From assembly GCF_000182925.2 (NCBI RefSeq), contig NC_026506.1, positions 3,534,001 to 3,598,000 on the forward strand: 64,000 nt of DNA. Direction: 5' to 3'. A program made the position numbers and the translations under genes. This DNA is from Neurospora crassa OR74A (Eukaryota > Ascomycota > Sordariomycetes > Sordariales > Sordariaceae). This document shows, piece after piece, positions 56,939 to 64,000 of this stretch. Every line of letters starts with the position of its first letter. The stretch's first letter is position 1. The notes beneath the pieces are model-generated. The model was not told the origin of the DNA and made no database searches. It saw only the letters and a list, made by a program, of their open reading frames with translations.

Positions 56939-58072
56939 TAGAGAGAAAACGGGGAAAGGATGGGGGGAAGGATGGTGAGAGGTGTCGATGTTGTTGTGGT
57001 GAGGTTTTGTTTCAGCTTTTGGGACGCGGATGGATGATTGGATGTGTGTGTGGTGGGGGTCACGATGTTCAAGTTGAGACTTCTCTACCTACGTTTTCTG
57101 TTGACGGTGTTGGGACAAGCTGCAGTATCAGATACGGATGGAAAGTTCCACCAAATTGCGATAAGGTCGTACACTATCTCGGTCACATCATTCATTGCGC
57201 TATTAACTTCGAAATGCTGAAGACAAAATATTCGACAGGTGGTGGTAGCGTACCGAGTATCAAAAGTTTGTCGAAACACTACTACTAGAGTGTGACAAAC
57301 GTCACATCGTATACTCCTTCCTCTGTCTGTGGTTTCGCACTTCCTGTATGATTGTGCCTGTTACATATCTATTTGGACATGAACTTCCCACAATTACTGG
57401 GTTGAGTTCTTCCCGGGAGACACTCCCCACGCGAGGTAGTCTTCCTGTGGCCTCGAAGCTGCGCTGGATGTCATAGCGAACCCAAATGATGCAGACGGTG
57501 AAATCAGCTCGAGTAGAGTTGACCTTTACATTCGTCGATCGGCGTTCATTAGCACTTGCGGAGCACCAATTACTGGACGGCTAGTATTCGACTTAGGAGA
57601 AAATCTCTGTATGTTCGTTCCCTATCATTACTAGTCGTCAAGCTGAGCGTTCACTGCCTCTTCCGTTCTCGTCGTGTTCGTGTGAAGACTTCTAGAAGAG
57701 TTCGTACATCCGCCCCCAGCCAACCGTCATTACTTTGAGACTATCCATCAACGAAGATATCTCCATAGGAAATAGAAAAAACAAAGTCGTGACTCGTTGG
57801 ACACACGAATGCGCTGGTACGAACCAGAACCCCAAGTCCAACCACCTATCGGCAGTCGTCCAACATCAGCCCATCATCCCCTCCTCCATCCCCAGAAAAA
57901 CAGCAACAAAACAAGAAAAAGCGTAGTGGTATCATCAACATTATCATCCATCATCCATCCATCCATCATTAAACAACTCCTTCATCTCGTTTTCCTCCAA
58001 TCTTCATATGTATCATCACCTCTGCATCATCATCTGCTTAGATCCGAAGCAGTCGTCATCCGTCTCGTTCGT
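56939..58072. other. Intergenic, no supported gene
   Basis: About 1.1 kb between the low-complexity gene and the Cys-rich gene (minus strand, convergent). Short frames only. A CATC-type repeat lies near 57,940-57,970. Confidence 0.55.
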
Positions 58073-58554
58073 TTAGAGAGGAATAAAGCAGCAATCGCAC
58101 GGTATCGGGCACGGAATGCAGAAGCAGAAGCGACCAGGACACATGCCGCCGCGATCACCGCCGCGGAGGCCAATGGTGGTAGAGTCGTCGTGGGGGCGTA
58201 TAGGGTCTATTTTATTAATTGTTAGTTAGCGAGGTGGTCCAGTGGTTCAAGTCGGGTACTTATGGGCAAGGGAAAGGAAGCGAAGGGATGTGGCAAGTGT
58301 TGCGGCGGAAGAAACAGAAACGAGGCAATGGATGTATGATCGGGCTCGCGACAGCAGTGGGAGAGAGTAAAGGGAAGGGATCAGAGGGAGAGGTAGAGAA
58401 TTAACATAAACATACCCATAGGCTGCGCAACACCAGGCTGCGCCATCTCGATATCGCCTGGTTTCGTCTTGACCGAGACGTGCGCGCGCTCAGGCTCCTC
58501 GACGACGGCGGTCATGGTGTTGTTGGCGGGGGGTTGTTGTTGCGTGTAAGTCAT
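58073..58554 (-). CDS. Small Cys-rich-tail protein (90 aa)
   Basis: Minus-strand exons 58554-58416 and 58206-58073; a GTATGT donor and AATAG acceptor keep the frame. The N-terminal half is polar, Gln/Pro/Glu-rich (MTYTQQQPPANNTMTAVVEEP). A GDIEMAQPGVAQPMDP linker leads to a Gly-rich stretch and a C-terminal tail MCPGRFCFCIPCPIPCDC with a final CFIPL: seven Cys in about 20 residues, spaced by aromatic, Pro and hydrophobic residues. Polar head plus short Cys-dense tail is the layout of palmitoylated, plasma-membrane-associated CYSTM-like proteins, though the spacing is not the exact CYSTM pattern. Too short for a reliable frame call on its own, but the splice join and the ordered Cys pattern make it convincing. 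A plus-strand frame of 142 codons overlaps antisense and is taken as a shadow. Confidence 0.72.
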
Positions 58555-59574
58555 GTTTCCTTTTTGTTTCTTGTTTTCTTTCCGGTGCGTTCGTCGGTAT
58601 TGGTTTCGTATGTGTGTAGTATAGCAAGTAATGTCCGTCCCTGTGCGCGACGTAGAGGGTTATGCGATGCGATGCGATGCGATGTTGACACTTTGTAAGT
58701 TGCAAGTTCGACGTTCAAAAGGCAGCAAACTAACAAAATAAAGCAGCGAAGAAAGGACTTGGCGGAAAAGAAGCTTCGGTGGGTTTTATTTGCTGGAGGA
58801 ACAATGCGAAACTCGAGGAAGGAACAGGATCGGATGCTACGAAACTCGGAGAAACAGAAGACACAAAAGCTGAGCAAATCGGAGGTGGTTGGGAAACGGG
58901 ACGGGGGATGGAAGCTGGATTGTGGCTGTGTGGACGCTGTTGCTGGTTGCTTCCATACGACGCTGCCTTCCAGCTTCCATGCGGCTTGTTACGTCATCCC
59001 CTGGAAACAGGGGAAAGGCTTACGACATGGTCTGTGCGGAGTGAAGCTCTTATCGGTTGGGTACCTTGATGGCAGGGGACCTGATATAGGACAGCGATAA
59101 GGATAAGATAAGCGGAGACCTAGGAGGTGGTGATGGTGGAGCAGAGCTCGAATTCTCAGCTCTCAATCCAAGACTACCACTCGAATAGGCTATCATCTTC
59201 GGTGAGTCAATCGCCGCTCTAAGGCTCTTTCTCATACAGATGCTACGGTAATATCATCAAGCGATTCCCCTTCAGTTGGCGCCAATTGCCCATGTCCATC
59301 CACCGATGATGAATGACGAGAACACCGATATTAGAGCGACCATTGTCCCCTGCTTTCACGAGGGTTTGCACACAAGCGCGCGTCCGCAAAAACACTCAAA
59401 AGCAACGCTTTTCTGTCTCGATATTTCGTTGTTATGTCTTGGAGTACTTCATGCTCTTATGATACCCCATCATCCAATCTTTTCTCTCACATGACCATTC
59501 CTATCGTTTCCATCGAGCACTGATCTACGAGACCGTGATTCCTATTCCCCCTCCCATTCCTGCTCTCATTCCTG
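58555..59574. other. Intergenic with an ATGCG pentanucleotide repeat
   Basis: The upstream region of the Cys-rich gene holds four-plus tandem ATGCG units at about 58,662-58,684. A 113-codon plus-strand frame from 58,759 lacks features. The right part is the 3' region of the ankyrin gene. Confidence 0.55.
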
Positions 59575-62500
59575 CTACCATTCCTCCTCTTCGTAAAAAT
59601 ATCTCCCTGGGAGCGCAAACCCCCTTTCAAGCAGCGTGGCATCTTCAAGGACGCGGTCAAAATAGCGAGTATCACCTCCTTTTGCAACCGTATCCAGAAG
59701 ATCCAACCAGAAACTCTCTTCAAGCCAGATGAACCCTTTCGTTCGTACACGCGGCTTTGTAGATTTGGCTTCCGCGATGGGAACATGAAGCTGAACCCCG
59801 AGACTTTCGAGTTGAACCTTGTGTTCCTCTGACTGGTCCATCTGGCGCATACCTTCGAAGACCTCGTTCAAACGGATGACCCAGCCGCCCTCGAGGAAAC
59901 GCCAAAACTCATCTGTGGATTTGAAGCGCACATCTTCCCATTGCTCCATCAGAGTTTCGAGGATACCCACAAGCTCGCTGTCCTCCTCGCGGATTTCCTT
60001 AGCATCATCGTCGCTATGGCGGCAGGCCATCTTGCAACACGTGTGTCGGATACCGAGAGCCGTGCATGTGAAAAGGCGTAAAGCCTCCTGAAACTGCTCA
60101 TCGTACTGACATACGAAGCCGTCATTTTCGTATAATATTGTTCGAACATTCCAAAACTCCAAAGCATAGTCCTCGGCCCGAGAAGATGTGAACCTCAAGA
60201 TGTAAGGGGATCCACGAATCAAGGTCGTCAACAAGATGAGGAATGGCGTGCAGCCATTTGGAGAGCATGCACATAGACAACTGTCCGTAGCTGGTTTACT
60301 ACATAACCGACGAGCCACCTCTTGCGCGGCTGGTCCAAGAACCTTGAGCTCCCAGTCATCTATATCGTCCGACCAGGCCCCAATTGGCGAGTGAATGCAC
60401 CCGATAGCTTTGTGAGCTGTCAGTATCGAGGCTTTTTGATCTTGAGTGTCGTAGAGCGGTTGGAACGGGTCCGCGTCATGATCCAACAGCCAAAGGACGT
60501 AGTCTGCGGTGTGACCGCCGTCTGCAAGGGGTGGGAATTCTGTAGCTGGGTGGTAGTCCACTTCATGAAACCCCGACTGCCAGGCAGCATCTGCCGTCTC
60601 TGCATTTCTTATATATCGGAAGATGTCGAAGGAATCAACCCCGGCTTGGAGTCTTGCGCGCCTTGTGCCTGGGGGAAGTGTCGCCGCTATTTCCTGCAGA
60701 TGGTCAATGATGCCATGGACTGTCTCACTTTGAAGGGAATGGGGGACAAGTTCCAGCCGAGCTTGCTTTAGATGTAACAAGAACTTCTTCTGGGTAGCCA
60801 GTGAAGATTTTTTCATTATCACGCCAATGGTACCATCACCTCGGCCTTGGCTTGAACAGGGAGCGAAGTACCACGAATGGTCAAGGAATAACATGACCGA
60901 TCGCAAATATTCATCATTCCTTCCGCCAACACATAAGGCGTATTGAAAGATGTCCCATGCCAAGTCCTCCTCGAAGATCTCGACTGGAACTTGCTCCAGA
61001 AGTAGTGACAAGCCATCCTTCCAAAGCACAGCGTGGTGAATTGGGGTCATGCCGTTCAGGTCCCGTTCAAATGCCAAAGAGGGACTGCGGGATAGGAGAG
61101 ACTTGACAGCTGAAATGTTATGTTGTAGGATTGCAGTACCTAACTCATTGGAACCGAATGCTAAGCGTAAACGGTTAGCTTAGTACAGACGGAAAGATAC
61201 AAATGACGCTACCTTTGCTAAAGATGTAAGGATCGGGGAGGGTTATCAAAAAATCGAGTGGAGGACCGAAAAGATTTGGCCAATCTTTAGCCTTTGAGGG
61301 GTCGATATCCATGTCTTCTGGGGTGAGAAGCCTAAGGATGCTGGTCATGGAAGCTAGCAAGTTCTCATCTGTGGTTCGTATACAGTTGGCTATCGTCAAG
61401 TGTGCAAGGCTATTTTATCATGATTAGCATATAGCATTCAGCGAAATTCCAAGTGAGCTCGAGTTATACCTCCCGAGATCATCGTGAACTGTCAATGGGA
61501 CATTGCACATGATCAATGTTGAAAGAACCTCATGTACTGATGCTACCATTGATGGGGTCCACGAGCCTTGGGTCCACGACCCTTGAAGAGTCATGATTAC
61601 ACGGCCGCATGCGTAATTCTGGCACAGTTAGAGCTGATGTTGTACGAAAAAGTAAAAAGATTAGCCGCTGGTGACTTTACCTCGATAATACGGGAAATGC
61701 AGTGTAGTAATGTCTGACCACGGGTGTTGACCGCTCGGGGAACAATGGTTCTGTCGCAACAAGCGCGCGATATATGCACGCTGAAGGCTTTCAACACACT
61801 GTGCTTCACGGACAAAAGTATAATCTTGCCTTGAGAGGTACGCCTTTGTCTTGACGAGAATGGCTCGAATAGAGGCTCTGTCAAAGTCTTCATGGCTCGA
61901 ACAACATAGTGAACAAGCCTAAATGGTGGGTAAACACGTTCATCCACGACAGGATAATGGACAACTCCTGGGCCAAAGCTGAATCCTCCAGCGCCAAGAT
62001 TCAAACGGAAGTTGAGAACCACAGCATGTCGGAGTAGGCGAGTAAACCCACGATAGGCAAGACTTATGGCTTTGGACCGTTTAGACGCATCGAATTGGGC
62101 CCATTGGCAGCTTTCATGGTGAGCGAGTTCTGCCTTGGATTCCGCGGATAGTCGAAAGGGACCCCAATCAACAGATCGCCGAGTGGCAATTCGGCGACTT
62201 TGACAAGCACAGACAGACCAGGCGTTTGCGTCTGATGGACACTCCGACTGGGGCTGTTGATTAGAATACTCATCGCAAAGTACTTTGAGTGCGCTTGGCT
62301 TCGACACAAGACAAGCCAGGTTCCGGTTCACTTCAATGTCCTGCATAAGAACCCTGTAAGTAACGGCTTACTGGTGGGGAAGAAGTGTGTTGTAGCTACC
62401 TTTGAACCTGTGGAAGCATTGGCATCCATCCTCAGCGAAAGGTCTTGAATCAGCTGCTTGATTTGGCTGAACTCATTGGATTGTGCTTGCCCAAACTGTT

Positions 62501-63290
62501 CAAGATCGGATTGATGGGAGGATATGGCAAGGTTGAGGATTGCTTCGATGTTCTGGATGCTCTGCGTGGCCGTTTGACTCGTTGCCATCAGTTTTTCTGA
62601 CAGCTTCGATACACAAGCTTCAACGTCTGGAAGTGTTTTCTGGACGTGGCTGAGGCCATGAACCATCGCTTCGGTATTCGACTTGATGGAACTTAGTTCG
62701 GATCTGAAGAGTGATAGAATGGCAATGATCAGCAAGTGTACTAGGCTCTCGTATCTGGTAAGATTTTGTCTGTTGACACAGAGCACACTTGATGACAACT
62801 CACGGGGTTCAGAGTATGAGACAACTTACAGTCCAAAGGCATCGAGGGCGAGTTGAAGAGTTGTGTTTGCTTGGTCCAAACCCTCCTCCAGTTTCTCGAT
62901 CTTGGCGCGCTGTCTTGGATACTTGAGCTTTTGTGTTGTGGCCTTGGCGAAGTCTACCACAACTGAGGCCTTCGGGTTCTGGCCCTTTGATGTCTTTGTG
63001 AGGGACGCGACTTCCTGCTGTAGAAGCAACAATTCCTGGCGCGATGCGTCGAGAAGTGGTATGATAGCAGCACTATCGACGACTCCAGTTTTTGCCTGGC
63101 TGCTGTTCTGTAGAGACCGGTCAATGGCGTCCAAGGCCTGAGCCATGGTCGCAGCTTGTCGTGTAAGTTTAGCGATATCTTCATCTCGATTCTTGACGAT
63201 GTCGAGGAAGATCTTGAGGTCGTTGTGAAGCTGGATGCCGAGGGAGACCACGCCTGTGACCAGGCCTGCGATAGATAGAGGGTCTGCCAT
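59575..63290 (-). CDS. Ankyrin-type protein with fungal STAND N-terminal domain (1,118 aa)
   Basis: Minus-strand exons 63290-62830, 62703-62400, 62340-61681, 61618-61470, 61409-61213 and 61160-59575; all junctions are GT-AG and frame-preserving. Residues 1-155 (MADPLSIAGLVTGVVSLGIQL, then LTRQAATMAQALDAIDRSL) match the fungal N-terminal domain found on STAND/NLR-like proteins (PigL_N type). A coiled-coil region (about 155-255) follows. The centre (about 256-475) has a conserved Trp/Cys-rich segment of unknown fold. Ankyrin-like units are seen at GQTLLHCI and GMTPIHHAVLW. The long C-terminal part (from about 620) is helical with no named domain. I see no NACHT or NB-ARC P-loop, so it is not a complete NLR. 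It could act in non-self recognition or signalling, by analogy only. Confidence 0.82.
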
Positions 63291-64000
63291 GGTGTGTACA
63301 AACGCTCAGGGACATTGCAAGATAGATTGGTTTGGGTTTGAAGTGAAGATATAAGATTTGGGGTTTGGTAAGAATTGAGTTGGCGACAAGGAGGGGCTTG
63401 GGGCTGTGTTGACGCGAGCCATTGGCGATGGACCTCTTCATAGACAGGCGTCCAATGTGAGGGTCCGACGCGATCGTGGCTTGGTCGAGTGTGAAGATAA
63501 AATGCAACATCGCCTGAGGGGCAGACAGAATCACCCTTCGTCCAATTCGCCGATGAAAAGGGAGAGGATTGGGTGTTGTTTCGACATCGGTCGAAGACCC
63601 TTTATTGGATTTGGGCATTGAATTTGGATGCAAGGTTGACTCGAGGCGAACCACGAAAGTTCCAAAGATCATGATGCAGGTCGCGGTCTTTAGTTCATCA
63701 GCCCTCCAATGCCCCTCAGTGCCTACAATACAGTCTAGCACTGGTTTGTTTGTTAGCTCGAGACCTCGTGTTGACTTTTCTATGCGTTTCCATAGCTAAC
63801 TAATGTATAATTTTACTTTGTGTACACCATCTCGAACATTCAAAATGCCCAATTAAATCCAACTAATACCTTTTCATTTATATATATAACCTTTGTGACT
63901 ATTCGAAATAGATTTTGTCTAGTACACTCATGTTTATTGTACAGCAGGAGTGCCTGGTGTACAAAGCTAACAATCAAACCAGCATTGGACTGTAGTGATC
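63291..64000. other. Upstream region of the ankyrin gene; window end
   Basis: Promoter side of the minus-strand ankyrin gene. A 186-codon minus-strand frame (63,181-63,741) overlaps its first exon in another frame and has no features. Composition becomes more AT-rich after about 63,790. No gene is supported. Confidence 0.55.

Noticed and set aside
57797-58225. 142-codon plus-strand frame
   Set aside because: Antisense to the conserved Cys-rich tail on the minus strand, which has the clearer protein pattern and splice sites.
58225-58300. tRNA-like string GGTGGTCCAGTGGTTCAAG
   Set aside because: Resembles a D arm, but no T arm or matching acceptor stem follows; it lies inside the intron of the Cys-rich gene.

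Overview
The window looks like a chromosome segment of a filamentous ascomycete (Pezizomycotina, most like Sordariomycetes; I cannot name the species). Coding exons are GC-rich and single-exon or cut by short introns of about 50-130 nt with GTATGT/GTAAGT-type donors and CTAAC branch sites. The gene content is typical of these fungi: a CE5 esterase with a fungal cellulose-binding module, a PMC1-type Ca2+ pump, phosphoketolase, DUF6594, Rds1/LsdA ferritin-like and fungal STAND-N proteins. The left end is an extremely AT/TpA-rich block full of stops, the classic footprint of repeat-induced point mutation (RIP).

Layout: 1-3.78 kb is an AT-rich repeat graveyard with one GC-rich island near 2.46-2.65 kb. 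From 5.1 to 14.7 kb lies a secreted/membrane cluster: acetylxylan esterase-CBM1, a Ser/Thr-rich secreted protein, a CDF metal transporter, a secreted LVIVD-like beta-propeller protein, and a second Ser/Thr-rich secreted protein related to the first. At 16.0 kb is an intron-containing tRNA-Ala(UGC). From 19.0 to 25.4 kb are the PMC1-type Ca2+-ATPase and, convergent to it, a hexapeptide-repeat acetyltransferase with an unusual polyQ plus transmembrane tail. 25.4-33.4 kb is gene-poor, with homopolymer and microsatellite tracts, one predicted small Cys/His-rich protein and a MITE-like foldback repeat. At 33.5-35.9 kb is an intact phosphoketolase on the minus strand.

From 37.9 to 45.2 kb are a tentative small membrane protein, a DUF6594 membrane protein, a small mitochondrial-type protein and an EthD-like protein. 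From 45.5 to 51 kb a multi-exon protein kinase is divergent from a polyQ / FAR1-type DNA-binding / ankyrin regulator. From 53.3 to 63.3 kb are an Rds1/LsdA ferritin-like secreted protein, a low-complexity protein with a mitochondrial-like N-terminus, a 90-residue Cys-rich tail protein, and an ankyrin protein with a fungal STAND-type N-terminal domain but no visible NTPase.

No biosynthetic cluster or operon-like unit is evident. Shared themes are extracellular carbon use (esterase, secreted proteins), pentose/acetyl-phosphate metabolism (phosphoketolase), metal handling (CDF, Ca2+ pump) and signalling/recognition (kinase, FAR1-ankyrin, STAND-N-ankyrin). All multi-exon models were built by hand from splice signals and reading-frame continuity and have not been checked against transcripts or databases.
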